Assembly (NCBI GenBank): GCA_914767885.1
Contig: CAJZBQ010000043.1
Coordinates: 558,001-622,000, forward strand
DNA: 64,000 nt
From: Blepharisma stoltei
Taxonomy: Eukaryota; Ciliophora; Heterotrichea; Heterotrichida; Blepharismidae
Direction of reading: 5' to 3'
The notes under the pieces were generated by a model. That model searched no databases. It had not been told where the DNA came from and saw nothing but the letters and a program-made list of their open reading frames with translations. A program made the translations under genes and the position numbers. Shown here one piece after another: positions 30,899 to 41,416 of the stretch (its first letter is position 1; each line of letters starts with the position of its first letter).

Positions 30899-32661
30899 AT
30901 GGGAGATACTGAAAATCAGTTAGAAAATTTACCAATAACTTCCAGCGAAAGCAGCATAAAAACACTTATAGTGCAAACCATAAAAGAAAATATTGATGAA
31001 ATACTTTCTAGATCACTTACAATCAGCTGCATTCAAGAAGAGATTGATAGGCGCTATAAACATAGCAAAAGTGAATTAAATGAATTCATCAGAACCCAGC
31101 ATAACTACAGCTATGATATTAAGCAAGCTTTAAATAAATCAAAGGCTTGCTTTGAGGATATCCAGAGGCTTCAAGTTTATATAGACGAAATCAGCGCAGA
31201 TCTCAAATTTAAAGCTTACCAAATCGATCTTCAAAAACTAGGTGAAGAAATTATACTATTATTAATAAATTTCACCTTTTATTATCGAATTAATTACCTC
31301 TATATTTGGCTTATTTTTTAGACGTTTTAATGTAAAAGATTATAAATATTTATGCCCCATGTCATATGCCCAACAATTAACAGCTGAAATAAGATCACTA
31401 GCCAAAGCTGAAGATCTCATAAAAACCAATGAAGATCTAAAAAAGTTTGAAATTGAAGCATGAGATACCTTCATTTCTAAAGATGATTTTGGAGAGCAAA
31501 TGAAAAAGACTAAAGAAGAGTTTTATGAGCTGTTTAGAGGGTATGCCAAATCAGAAGATCTTCAAAAATTATTAGAAAATGTCTCCAAACATCAAGAAAG
31601 TGTAAGAAAAGAGCTCGATGTCTCTAAAGCAAGAATGAACCAATGAGGATCTCTTTTGCAGCAATCTATAAACGATATCGCTGAAGATATCAAAAAAACA
31701 GCTACAAAAGAAGACTTGTCAGTGGTAACTGAACAGCTTAATATTAAAGCTTATAAGTCTGACCTAGAAAAACTTGAGCGATCAACACTTCCTAAAATCG
31801 AAGAATTTAAAACTTGTATAAAATCTTTTCAGTACCAAATGGTCGATCATGAAGCAGTTTTGAGCAGATTTGATGAACTGATTCTTGAAAAGGCTTCGAA
31901 ATATGACTTACAAAAAATAAGCCAAAAAATTTCAGCTGTTATAAAGCATGCAAGTGTAGAAGTAAAAGTTGATGATGTCATAACAAAATTAAATATATAT
32001 TGCTTTATATTGATTTAAATTATTTTTAAAAAAAAATAAGGTTTTTATAAATAGGATTTGGGCTTTAAATTTAATCAATCATGATATATTAATCGCTGAT
32101 AAAGGAGAAAAAGAAGAAGTCATAAAGAACATGCAAGCACAGATAACGAAATTAAAAGAATATTGTGATAAAAGATATAGCGATTCTGGGGATCTGAAAA
32201 TCATCAAAGAAAAATTGCAGAATTTTGAAAGCGAGATGTTAAGAAAAATAGATAGAGAAGATACAATAAATCTTGTAAGCGAGAAGGTAGACATAAGCGA
32301 AATTAATAGACTGATGGAGTCAATTGAGTCTGTTCATAAGCAAATAAAGCTTTTAGCTGTACAGTTTGGGACTATGCAAAAGAGATTTATAGATTCGAGC
32401 CCATCAGCTGTAGGGAAATTAAAGAAAGACAATTTTTATAAAATCACACAAAAATTAGTCGATTATATTGTAGTTTCTAAGCCAACTGCTGATGACCCAC
32501 CTTTGAATAATCAATTGAAGTCATTCATAAAACTTCCTGATAGCAGTAGACTTACCCCAGAACCTCCTAAAAACACGACTCCAAGCACCAGAATGCTAAC
32601 TCCAAGCTCAAGAATATTAACACCTCACAGGCGTACATTTAATTCCTTCGAGCAATTATAA
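30899..32661 (+). CDS. Long coiled-coil protein, two short IESs
   Basis: It starts MGDTENQLENLPITSSESS. Repeated motifs such as FKAYQIDLQKL, IKAYKSDLEKL and KASKYDLQKI occur at intervals and suggest a repetitive rod. TGA codes Trp in IEAWDTF and MNQWGSLL. The frame breaks at about 31241-31352 and at 31996-32086; removing TA-bounded segments (94-112 bp, border ambiguous, and 91 bp) restores it. The C-terminus has Pro/Thr-rich TPSTRMLTPSSRILTPHRR, likely phospho-sites. A cytoskeletal or ciliary role is plausible but not shown; no named family is recognised. Confidence 0.7.
31241..31352. other. Short IES, 94-112 bp (left border ambiguous)
   Basis: The right TA is at 31351-31352; the left TA is one of those at 31239, 31254 or 31257, all of which keep frame. 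It carries stops in the gene frame. Confidence 0.55.
31996..32086. other. Short TA-bounded IES (91 bp)
   Basis: TA at 31994-31995 and 32085-32086; the ends are TATAT-rich and loosely inverted (TATATATTGCTTTATATTGA against, reversed, TATATCATGATTGATT). Removal joins DVITKLN to ILIADKGEK. Confidence 0.65.
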
Positions 32662-32701
32662 TCAGACATAATTTATTGAATAACTATAATTATTCTATTA
32701 T

Positions 32702-33250
32702 TTAATCTCTCTGGCACGATCTTGCCTTAGGTATCATTGCTTTCACTTGGTTTTTGACCCCATCCCAATTGCCCTTCACGAATTGAATCTGGCTATCAAC
32801 TTGTTCTTTTTGTGAGCTATATGCAATAGGTACAACAAATGCCAATATTGTTGCTAACCATAAAAATCCTGCTGTAGAAAATAAGCCAGACACAAAAGTT
32901 GCGATGAAAAGAGCCAGCAAGACTTGAATGACATTTTCGGTGCTCTTCAGACTGTAGATTTTGCCAAAAGTTTTGTGGAATAAGTCATTTCCAAAGGCTA
33001 TTAAATCTTCTAGTACTTCTCGGGAAACAAACTCATACTCATCATCGGGAAAGGTTGAAGGGTTTATTGTCTGATAGATAAAAACTACAACTAAGTTTGA
33101 TAAGCAGATGTAGCTCAAAATCTCGATCAGTGAGCAATCACCAAACACAATGAGATAAAAAACTAGATTCAAACAGCCAAAGACTAGCCCTGATAATTTT
33201 GGCTCTTTCCAAGATAAAATGCTATGGACTTTTTCCCAGCCTTCTGCCAT
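32702..33250 (-). CDS. Reticulon-domain ER membrane protein
   Basis: 182 residues with two long hydrophobic hairpins, LSGLVFGCLNLVFYLIVFG..SLIEILSYICLSNLVVVFIY and VIQVLLALFIATFVSGLFSTAGFLWLATILAFVVPIAY, separated by a polar loop of about 60 residues. The opening ILSWKEPKLSG and the exit VPIAYSSQKEQVDSQI fit the reticulon homology domain. These proteins bend ER membrane into tubules. There is no signal peptide, as expected. One uninterrupted frame. Confidence 0.8.
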   Translation of the reverse strand: MAEGWEKVHSILSWKEPKLSGLVFGCLNLVFYLIVFGDCSLIEILSYICLSNLVVVFIYQTINPSTFPDDEYEFVSREVLEDLIAFGNDLFHKTFGKIYSLKSTENVIQVLLALFIATFVSGLFSTAGFLWLATILAFVVPIAYSSQKEQVDSQIQFVKGNWDGVKNQVKAMIPKARSCQRD

Positions 33251-33393
33251 TTAATTATTTATTGCGTGATGTATTATTATTATTTAGAATTAAGAGGCAT
33301 TGGGATGAAATTAAGGTGTATGCCAATTATAAATATGAATTAAGATATCAAAATTATTGTGAAAACTGATACATATAGACACTTCTGTAGATA

Positions 33394-33846
33394 TTATCCA
33401 CCAAATCTAAAAATAAATTTTTCTGATTTCGGGGTTTTCGTTTTTGGTGAAATAGATTCACTCTTATATCGAACGTTAGTCTGGATTTCGTAATTTTTAG
33501 GTGTCCCGTTTCTGCTTCGGCTTAGTTGTAAGGCTTGAAATTCAATATTTTTTGGGGTTACATTTCTGCTCTTGCTAAATGACTGGAATTCAGAATTTTT
33601 TGGGGTGCTGCTTCTGCTTGAATTTAGACTTTTTCCTTTTTTTCCACTTTTGCTGCCTAATGAATATGTAAATATAAATAAGTTCTAATTACAATTTACC
33701 TTTTCTGGCTGAAATTCAACTTCTTTCTTTAAATTTTTTATGTCATTAAATCCTTTTTCAAAACCAAACACAGTTTCTTCAGTTTCTAGAGTGGATACAT
33801 TAGGATTTCCAAAGCCTTTTCCTTGCAATCTTTCGCTCATGATCAT
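33394..33846 (-). CDS. Basic Ser-rich protein with a 15-nt intron (145 aa)
   Basis: Exon 1 (33846-33700) encodes MIMSERLQGKGFGNP...FQPEK; a 15-nt intron (33685-33699) follows, and exon 2 runs to the TAA at 33394-33396. Exon 2 repeats a short unit: SRSSTPKNSEFQS, SKSRNVTPKNIEFQA, LSRSRNGTPKNYEIQT, i.e. S(K/R)SRxxTPKNxEFQ about every 20-22 residues, followed by SPKTKTPKSEK. The TP sites look like proline-directed kinase targets. No known domain. The start could also be the Met at 33840. Confidence 0.7.
33685..33699 (-). other. 15-nt intron (GTAAATTGTAATTAG)
   Basis: GTAA...TTAG, 15 nt. Without splicing the frame ends in its TAG; with splicing both exons are in phase (147 and 291 nt). Confidence 0.88.
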
Positions 33847-34179
33847 TTTTGCCTTACTCCTCCGCTTTTGATCAAACGATTCTATTAAAAATTTGGTAAG
33901 TTTTGAATCCTTGACTGAACAATTTTTATATAATTAATTATCAAATTCACTTAAATGCTTTTACCTCAGATCTAAATACTTGAATTTGATAATAATGAAA
34001 ATTAGAGATTTTGCAGTATAATCGCTACTGTGCAATCTGCTTTGCATCTTATCACAGCACATAAAAAATATTTGATATAGGGAAACTTTTAAATGTGAGA
34101 ATTAATAGAATAATTTATATATACATTTTCTTTAGAAATTTTATATAATCTCCATCTTGACTGAGTAATTGCGGATCGT

Positions 34180-35797
34180 TCAATCAAGGATGGAGGGGTT
34201 AGCCACTTGATTTAGGTTCATAGTTGAAGGGCCTTTTTTAATCCTTGTCAAATGCCTATGCCTTTCAACTATAGCTATCGCATTTCTATTAGTTTGAGCA
34301 TTAGGGTCTTTTGGGCACTCATGAGGGCCATGCCCATATTCCTTGCAGCTCGAGCATCTTTTAAATTTAAATTTTGGTTCATCGCTATTACCTTCATCTT
34401 CCTCACGTGACACATGGTGAGAAGATTGGCAGCCTATAGCATTTATATCTCTTTTGCCACAGCACCAATAGACTTCTCCACTTCATGTGCTTTGATGCCT
34501 TTTACAAGACCAATTAAAATTCTGGCTTTCGTAATAAGGTTTTTGGCAGTTTTTGCAAATTCTTTCGTCAACTTCGAATTTTTTGCCTAGTTTTCTTTCG
34601 TCTAAGCGGGCTCTTTCATAGGTCTCTGTGAGTTCTTTGTATTGATTTTCAAGCTTTTCTAGAGATTCTTTGAAGTTTCTACGATCAGATATTGCTTGAA
34701 TAAGATTTTTGTTGAGGTTATCAAGTTTGGTTTTTATTGAGTTTTTAAGCTGTTTTAGCTCTGATCTTAGTGAGATTCTCTTCTTTGCATTGATTCCATT
34801 GTATTTAAAATGCTCATCATTTTCTTTTAATACTTCCTTAAGATCATTTGTGTATTGATCTGATATTTGACTGATCCTGTATGTGTATTCCGTTTTAGGC
34901 TAATTATACACCAACCTCTAAAATTATTTTCGTATAAAAATGATTATATATTAAAATCAATTCAATTAATATATAATATCTGCTCGAATTTTTTATTTCA
35001 TTTTTTAATATTTCTTCAAGATCAGTCGGAAAAACGACACTTTTACAGGACTGATGCAATCCTTTTAAGCTCTCGCCCATAATATCATTTTTCATTTTAT
35101 ATATCGCATACCCATGTGTTAATTCTATTGCATTTTGTTTTAACATCTCATTAAATGAAATTTCTTTATAAAGTTCTCTAGTTAACTCACATTTTTTCCC
35201 TTCAATTTCTTTTAAACTATTAATTTGCTCATTTATTTCTCTATTCAAATGCAGCCCTTGAATTTCAATCTGTTTTCTATTGCTTTCTTCAGCATTTAAT
35301 TGGAAATTCATACAGTTTAATTCAAGTTGTGCCTTTCACAATTTTTGTTGTGTTTCTATAAGCTCTTGTGCAGCTTCATCTTTTCTTGTGTTTGTTTGGT
35401 CTAGTCTTGATAAAAGGATTTGTATTTCATGATATACGAGCTCTAACTCTCCTTTTAAAATAGAACTGAGAGAATTTTTAAAGATTTCTCCTGATTTTGA
35501 GACTCCATAGGTAGTAGCCCTTAACTTAGTCTGAATGTCTCTAAATTCATCTTGGAACATTGGCAAAAAATAAAGTTTAATTACTTGTGATGCTAGTTCT
35601 GGTGATAAATTTAAATTAGGATTCGAGTTCCTTCCTTTGAGTTTTGACAAATATTTTAGCTTCTTAGGCATTGAGGAATTGAATGAAGAATAGCTATGAA
35701 CAGTTGAAAGTGATTGATTCCTTGAGTGGCTTCCAGCCGATCGTGGATGAATTTTGGGGCTTAATGATTTCGGAGAAAGTAACCATTCCATCTTCAA
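34180..35797 (-). CDS. Coiled-coil protein with C-terminal zinc-binding region
   Basis: The Ser-rich N-terminus (MKMEWLLSPKSLSPK) is followed by a long coiled coil (residues about 100-370) and a Cys/His-rich end: CKNCQKPYYESQNFNWSCKR, then STWSGEVYWCCGKRD..GC, then a zinc-knuckle-like CSSCKEYGHGPHEC. TGA is Trp in QQKLWKAQLE and HQSTWSGE. The frame is broken near 34880-34978; a 91- or 97-bp TA-bounded segment restores it, giving about 506-508 residues. A structural role with a metal-binding head is inferred; no family is recognised. Confidence 0.7.
34881..34977. other. Short IES (91 or 97 bp)
   Basis: The left TA on the gene strand is at 34978-34977 and the right TA at 34887-34886 or 34881-34880; both choices keep frame. 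The content is AT-rich with stops. Confidence 0.55.
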
Positions 35798-35827
35798 TAT
35801 AACTTATATTTCTAAATAAAGAATTAA

Positions 35828-36388
35828 CTATAATGGGATATCATTTTTGTCTATTGGCAAATTCACAGTTAGCAGGTCTTTGTTTGTTTCCCATTTTGCA
35901 CTCCCTTGCTTGTCTAAAACAGCATGTGGAAGCGGCAATGTTAATTTGTAATTAGGTGCTTGAAGTCTGACTGTCTGAGGATCCACATCTAAGCCAATAT
36001 CTTTGAATCTGGTATTGGGGAGTTTTATTTTTAAAATTAAATCTTGGCATTGCCGAGAAGAAGTATCTAAATCGCTGAGCCCAAGGTAAACGTCTTCGGT
36101 GCCTACTCTTTGTTGATAAAGGATTTCGTATTCAGGCTCAGGTCTGTCGTCACTTTTTTCAGCTTGCACATTATTTACTTCTTCAGCTTGCCAGATGTCA
36201 TTTTTGGAAGGTCTATTCACTTTGGCTTCGATTTTTGCATTGGGAGGAGCCATTTCTTTTTGGCCGCCTCCAATGACGCCGGGATTTAATGCGCTTCCTG
36301 ATGAAAAGTTAGAGTATGGGCTTTGCTCGTCTTCGTCACCGCATAAAAGGTCTTTGAGAGCTTCAATATTGCTAGGATTAAAATCCAT
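35828..36388 (-). CDS. PIH1D3: PIH1D3/DNAAF6, dynein-arm assembly factor
   Basis: 186 residues. The C-terminal half is the family signature: RPEPEYEILYQQRVGTEDVY LGLSDLD, then DLILKIKLPNTRFKDIGLDV (a CS-like beta sandwich) and ETNKDLLTVNLPI. The N-terminal part is acidic and disordered. PIH1D3 works in the cytoplasm with HSP90 and other DNAAFs to preassemble axonemal dynein arms, as expected in a heavily ciliated cell. Uninterrupted frame; 31 bp upstream of the coiled-coil gene start on the same strand. Confidence 0.92.
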   Translation of the reverse strand: MDFNPSNIEALKDLLCGDEDEQSPYSNFSSGSALNPGVIGGGQKEMAPPNAKIEAKVNRPSKNDIWQAEEVNNVQAEKSDDRPEPEYEILYQQRVGTEDVYLGLSDLDTSSRQCQDLILKIKLPNTRFKDIGLDVDPQTVRLQAPNYKLTLPLPHAVLDKQGSAKWETNKDLLTVNLPIDKNDIPL

Positions 36389-37090
36389 TTTGCAAATTTA
36401 AATATTTTATCTTAATGAGTAATGCTTATTGTAATCTTTATTTGATGCATAACGTCTCTTTCTTTAATATAATTGTTTAGATTAATTACACATTAAAATT
36501 CTCTGTATTGAATTGTTTCTAATAATATTTAATAGTTTAATGATTAGCATTTATTAATATCTATATAATTAATTTAAGTATAATAATCCCGCTAAAAATG
36601 CATAAATTAAAAAGAATTAAAAATAATTTATATCAAAATAAATCCAGAAAATTCTTACTCCCCCCCCCCCTCCGTGAGCGAACAAAAAATTTTGTTCGCT
36701 CACGGAGGGGGGTTAATTTTTTTTTTTAAAAAAACTTTATATATAAATTTTTATAAAAAATATTTTTTTCGAAATTTAAAAAAATCCTAATTTGCAAAAA
36801 TTGGAAATCAAATATTAATTTAATTTGCAAAATTTATGTTTTAAAACGCAATTTGTTTAAAATTAAACAGAATTAGCTCTAGATTTCATTATACTAATTA
36901 TCACTTATATATCAAAATTTTTTTCCATTAAAATTTTTTCTATTAAAAAAAATTTTTGTTCACTCACGGAGGGTGGGTTTTTGGTCAAAAAATGGCGATT
37001 TTTCTAATGGTTTTGTTCGCTCACGGAGGGGGGGGGGAGTTAATAATAAAACGATTTACAGTCAACTTAAAATTTTACTAATTTACAGCC
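36389..37090. other. Intergenic stretch holding a full-length MITE
   Basis: AT-rich; most of it is the MITE 36655-37042. The remaining 266 bp should contain the PIH1D3 promoter. Confidence 0.6.
36655..37042 (+). mobile_element. MITE-type IES, full-length reference copy (intergenic)
   Basis: Flanks TTA 36655-36657 and 37040-37042; excised length 385 bp. The left end is a palindrome of about 60 bp (CTCCGTGAGCGAAC, AAAAAATTTT, GTTCGCTCACGGAG) with C/G runs. A run of Ts and an AT-rich middle (with TTAGCTCTAGATTTCATTAT) follow. The right end has two direct copies of GTTCRCTCACGGAGGG separated by GGGTTTTTGGTCAAAAAATG. No coding capacity. Almost identical to 37618-38012 and 42349-42744 in reverse orientation. 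Confidence 0.93.
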
Positions 37091-38175
37091 TTAATTTTTT
37101 GGTAGAACCCTAGCTGACTTTGATCCAGCTTTTCTCGATGAACTTTTTAAGTCCAACTGACTGCCATACGCTTTCATTATTTTTTCTCCTTTAGCTTTTT
37201 TATTAGGATCATCCGTCATAACTGCTTCCATCAGCATTTTTCTCCTATAGCTGCTTACAACAAGTTTAAAGGGTAAATTTTTAGCATCTTCTGTTAAAGT
37301 TCCTTTAGTCATTTGTTTAAAAAAATCTGCCATTGGAGAACTCCCATCTCCACCCTTTAAAATCGCTAAAAATTCATCAAATTCGATTTGGCCTGATTTA
37401 TCCGTATCAACTGCATCAAAAAGTTCTTTAACTTGTTGCCTATTTTCTGCGAGCCCAAGTGCTATTAAAGGCTCCATTAGCTCGTCAATTCCAATGCTAC
37501 CCCTTCCATCCTGGTCCATTGAGAGAAAATATTTTCTAAGCTCATTTCGAATAGAATCTTCAAAATCAATATATTGGCGTTTTCCTCTTTTTCTAAGCCA
37601 TGTACGTTCTTGGCTACTAACCCCCCCCCCCCCCCTCCGTGAGCGAACAAAACCATTAGAAAAATCGCCATTTTTTGACCAAAAACCCACCCTCCGTGAG
37701 TGAACAAAAATTTTTTTAATAGAAAAAATTTTAATGGAAAAAAATTTTGATATATAAGTGATAATTAGTATAATGAAATCTAGAGCTAATTCTGTTTAAT
37801 TTTAAACAAATTGCGTTTTTAAAACATAAATTTTGCAAATTAAATTAATATTTGCTTTCCCAATTTTTGCAAATTAGGATTTTTTTAAATTTCGAAAAAA
37901 ATATTTTTTATAAAAATTATATATATAAATTTTTTTTAAAAAAAAAAATTAACCCCCCTCCGTGAGCGAACAAAATTTTTTTGTTCGCTCACGGAGGGGG
38001 GGGGGGGAGTAAGGACTTTTGCTTTGCTGTCTTTGTATGCTTTAATTCTGAGAAGTTTTGTCCGCATCAGCTCTTTTGCAGCTAAGTCAAGCTGATTTTC
38101 ATCAGTAAGTTCATGGCTCATATAGGTATCGTAAACTCCACTGGATTTTGAATTTTCACCTTCTTCTGTTTCCAT
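37091..38175 (-). CDS. EF-hand calcium-binding protein, interrupted by a MITE-IES
   Basis: Removing 392 bp (37621-38012) joins SKAKVL to SSQERTWLRKRGKRQ and gives 230 residues. Two EF-hands are clear: DQDGRGSIGIDE and DTDKSGQIEFDE, both with acidic residues at positions 1, 3 and 12. The first has Arg at 5 and Ser/Ile after it, so it may bind more weakly. N- and C-terminal parts are basic and helical (EKIMKAYGSQLDLKSSSRK). It is probably a calmodulin/centrin-style Ca2+ sensor, but not a typical member. Without excision neither half has a sensible start or stop. Confidence 0.85.
37618..38012 (-). mobile_element. MITE-type IES in the EF-hand gene
   Basis: Flanks TAA at 37618-37620 and 38010-38012; excised length 392 bp. 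It is the reverse orientation of the 36655 copy and almost identical to it, including the long C run (about 17 C at 37621) that borders the target. Confidence 0.93.
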
Positions 38176-38408
38176 TTATAACATTTCGAGATTTAGAGAT
38201 TTACAATAATAGTCATATCGGACGGTTTAATTCAAAAATAAAAATTATTTATCTAATAATATTTAATTTTATGACTTGTTTTTTGAATTTTTTTATTAAT
38301 TTCTGATTAGATATTCAAGGCATACTATTTCCACTCTATTAAATAGGATTATTCCAATTGTTATATAATCTTCAATAAAACATATTGAATTCAACTAAAA
38401 ATTAATGA

Positions 38409-40775
38409 TTAATCTATTTCTCTTGTATCTTTGTGTAATGGCCTTCTATAGTAATGGAAATCATTGAATTTCTTCCAAACCCCCCAAAAATTTTTATCAA
38501 GAGGCACCCCATCATCTTTATAAGAACACTGCAAAAAATATAAATACTTCTCATTCTCCATCACCCCATCTGCATACTTATACTGTTTGAATGCAAACTC
38601 ATCTCCTTCTTCAAAGAAAATTGGCTCTTTTTGTAAAATTCCATTTAAATATGGAAACAATTTTCTTTTAAACTGTAGCGCAAACACGTTTGGATGATAA
38701 ATGTTATAATAATCATAAATATCTTCAATCCCCTCAGGAATCGTTCTTTTCTCCTGCCATTCCTCATAATGTGTCATTCTTTCTACAGTTGTTACCAGCT
38801 CCCCAGAAAAATTATGCGCATATAGCCCAATTTTGATCATTTTGTCATCAGGGTACAATTTTACAGCATCATCAAGGATATCTTGCAAAATATACAAGCA
38901 GATTTTCATGACTTCATCAGCTTTTCCACTGTTTCCGAATACTCTTTTTTCTAATTCGCTAACTGATATATATTCGAACCCAAAAATTTCTTTTGTGTTG
39001 TGATAAGCTATTAAAGCTCCGTCCATTCTTCCAAGCTTGATTTGGAATAAATACTTTAGGATAATAGACCTTAATAAGTCAAAATATTCTCTTTCATAGG
39101 AATTTACGTACCCGCTCCTGGAGTTTATCAGGTAATCTGTATATAAATTGTAGTTTTCGACGTCATATCTGATTGGAGCTGATGCTCTGGTTTTAATTTC
39201 AAACACAAAAGGGTTTCCTTGCTCAGATATATAATTTATATGGTGGGGGCAAAATATGTCTTTACCGACGACGCACGACTGTGGGTGCCAAATGGCTTTA
39301 TAGCCTAAATTAAGGCTCAGGCCCTTTTATTCTAACCCTAAGCACGCTGTATAGCTGCCATATGGGGTGGGTGGCTTTGGGAGTTCAGCTTGTGGCTGTT
39401 CCAGTCCAAGTATTAGTTATCCGGATGGCTTTTGGGTCACTGTTATTTTCCCTGCAGACTCAGAGGACTGTGACTCTTTTTTCCTGGGTGTCAACCTTCC
39501 TCAAGGTGGCAAGAGGAGATATCGGGCTAATCTTTACCTCCATAGCACCCGCAAGATGTACAGCACTGAGAAGTCTTCCTAGCCCGTCGAAACTCAGGGA
39601 CCTATTGCAAGTCCTTAGTCCTGGAAGAAGACTGCTGTTGATGGAGCTCGGGTAACCAACGCTATCCTGACAAGCAAGCGTCTGGTGTTCGCAAGTACGT
39701 AGAGGCCTCAAATCTGAAGATTTTAAGACTCTTAATTAATTTAATTTGCTCATCTATTGACTCTGTATCTATTTGAGATCTTATAAGAATATTTCCAAAC
39801 TGTCTAAAACGATAGGATCGGCTCACATCTTTTAAGGCGTTTTTGTCTTCTTCAGAAAGTGTAGCTTTTGGATCAAAAACTTTAGTAAATAAATTTTTTT
39901 CCGTAGTAAACATTGTTTCCATAATAACACCACCTATGGTCAAAATCCAATTGCTTGCAGGCAGAGGTCCTTTATCTGAATCAATTGCATACTGGTTATC
40001 GCTCAGCTTTCTAGCTCCCCCATTGGAAAAAACTCAAAAGCCCATCTTTGTGAGTGAACAAAAATAAAATATTTTAATATATAAGTGATAATTAATATAG
40101 CAAAATCTCTAGCTGATTCTGCTGAATTTTAAACAGCTTGTACATTAAAATTTAAATTTTAAAGCTAAATTAATTTTTGCTTTCCAATTTTGGGTAAGAT
40201 TTTTTTAATTTTGGAAAAAAAAATAAAATCTTTTTTTTTGAGGGAGGAGTAAGCATAATAGATATAGGCTTTTTGTAAGCTGACATATAGTTCATGTTTT
40301 TATCACTAAATGATTTTCCAAGTCCTATAAAATTCGGTGATTTAAAATTTGTGAGGACCCAAAAAATGTGTGACAAAGCTTCAGTTACATTAGAAGACCC
40401 AGCTATATATTTCAAGCCTATATCTTGAGCTTTTTTTAGCAGAATTTTGTCCTTGGATGGAGGGCTGTAGGTAGGAAGCCTTTCTAAAACTTTAGGTGCT
40501 ATTTCTGGGAGATTTTTGATAAACTGATCTCCATTATTCAGCTTAATAATTTCATCTATTTGGTAAATCCCTTCAGTCCTCACAATTTTATTAAGCCCAT
40601 GGCAAAGCTGTGGAGGCCTCTGGTAATCAGTATCCTGCACACTTGTCTCAAATTTAGACACATCCACAAAGCCATTGTTGTTATATCCTTTAGTTATTGG
40701 ATTCAAAATATTAAAATTCCATTGTTCATAGGCTTTGCCAAAAGCTCTTTTTGTTTGATGTCTCAAGCTAAACAT
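38409..40775 (-). CDS. Pet127-like mitochondrial RNA-processing protein, interrupted twice
   Basis: The N-terminus is basic (MFSLRHQTKRAFGKAYEQW), as in a mitochondrial presequence. The body includes GPLPASNWILTIGGVIMETM, SYRFRQFGNILIRSQID, DIFCPHHINYI and VFEIKTRASAPIRYDVENY; the RSQ(I/L)D and FE(I/V)KTRA..PIRY blocks are the Pet127 signature, a family with a PD-(D/E)xK-like fold linked to mitochondrial RNA 5' processing. Removing the MITE at 40012-40251 (238 bp) restores the first junction exactly. A GC-rich insertion at about 39315-39706 breaks the second; its true borders are unresolved, though removal of 392 bp would join KIFRFE to LNLGYKAIWHPQS. Confidence 0.65.
39315..39706. mobile_element. 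GC-rich insertion in the Pet127-like gene (retroelement candidate)
   Basis: About 390 bp, much richer in GC than the gene, with stops on the gene strand. The flanks share only imperfect AGGCTCA / AGGCCTCA, so a target duplication with one indel is possible. It shares no obvious sequence with the other families. The small overlapping ORFs on both strands (for example 39362-39655) are considered chance. Confidence 0.5.
40012..40251 (-). mobile_element. MITE-type IES, decayed copy, with TA-only flanks
   Basis: Left flank TAG, right flank TAA, so only TA is shared. The interior retains GCTCCCCCATTGG, TTTGTGAGTGAAC and a degenerate right end (GAGGGAGGAG). Removal of 238 bp shifts the frame by exactly what the downstream Pet127 sequence needs, showing that TA alone is enough as the boundary. 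Confidence 0.85.
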
Positions 40776-40789
40776 CTTTTATTACATTA

Positions 40790-41416
40790 ATGGCAAAATA
40801 TGTGAAATCAGCGGACACTACAAGTGCGCTTGAGAGGAAACTTGAAAAAATCGAGCATTTGCTGCATTTGTCAGACGAAATGAATAAATTAAGACAAGAG
40901 CAAGAAGAATCCAAATTTAAGGAAATTAATAGGAGGATTGAAGATTTCGATAAAAGACTGAGGAGGGTAGAGGAATATATAAGCCATTCTTTAATTGATG
41001 TAGAACATAAGGTAGAAGACCATGAAATACAATTGGGACAGGTCCAAGAATTTGTAGGGATGAAGGCTGATTTAGAAGATTTAAAGTTCAATTTTTATAC
41101 TGATGATAGGCTTATTGGACTTGAAAAAGAAATCAGCAGTAAGATGATGAAAATGTGTGAGACCATGGAAGAAATTGCAGGAAACTTGAATAATTCAGAA
41201 AAGGAGGTCGAAAATTTAAAGAGGGAAATTGATATGATAAGGAATGAACCTGGAAAAGAAAATCTGTCATTGAGAATGAATAATTTAAAAGACCAGGTTG
41301 AAGAGCTTTGGAAAAGACAAAATGTGATTTTTCAGCATATTCATGGAGAGCTTATGTATTCCGAAGAAAATTTAGAGGAGGAAGAAGAAGTGTTTTTAAG
41401 CAAATTGAAAACTTAG
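40790..41416 (+). CDS. Coiled-coil protein (208 aa)
   Basis: One uninterrupted frame from MAKYVKSADTTSALERKLEK with strong heptads over nearly its whole length (EHLLHLSDEMNKLRQEQEES, RRIEDFDKRLRRVEEYI, VENLKREIDMIRNE), ending in an acidic tail. No named family. Its ATG is only 14 bp from the ATG of the divergent Pet127-like gene, so both must share a minimal promoter or one promoter lies in the other coding region. Confidence 0.75.
   Translation: MAKYVKSADTTSALERKLEKIEHLLHLSDEMNKLRQEQEESKFKEINRRIEDFDKRLRRVEEYISHSLIDVEHKVEDHEIQLGQVQEFVGMKADLEDLKFNFYTDDRLIGLEKEISSKMMKMCETMEEIAGNLNNSEKEVENLKREIDMIRNEPGKENLSLRMNNLKDQVEELWKRQNVIFQHIHGELMYSEENLEEEEEVFLSKLKT

Noticed and set aside
36655-36715. Left-end MITE palindrome considered as a transcription terminator or a regulatory hairpin
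   Set aside because: The same sequence appears in up to ten places, within genes and between them, always as an element end.
39362-39711. ORFs of 71-97 codons in the GC-rich insertion of the Pet127-like gene
   Set aside because: GC-rich DNA has few stops; no recognisable motif and three overlapping frames are equally open.
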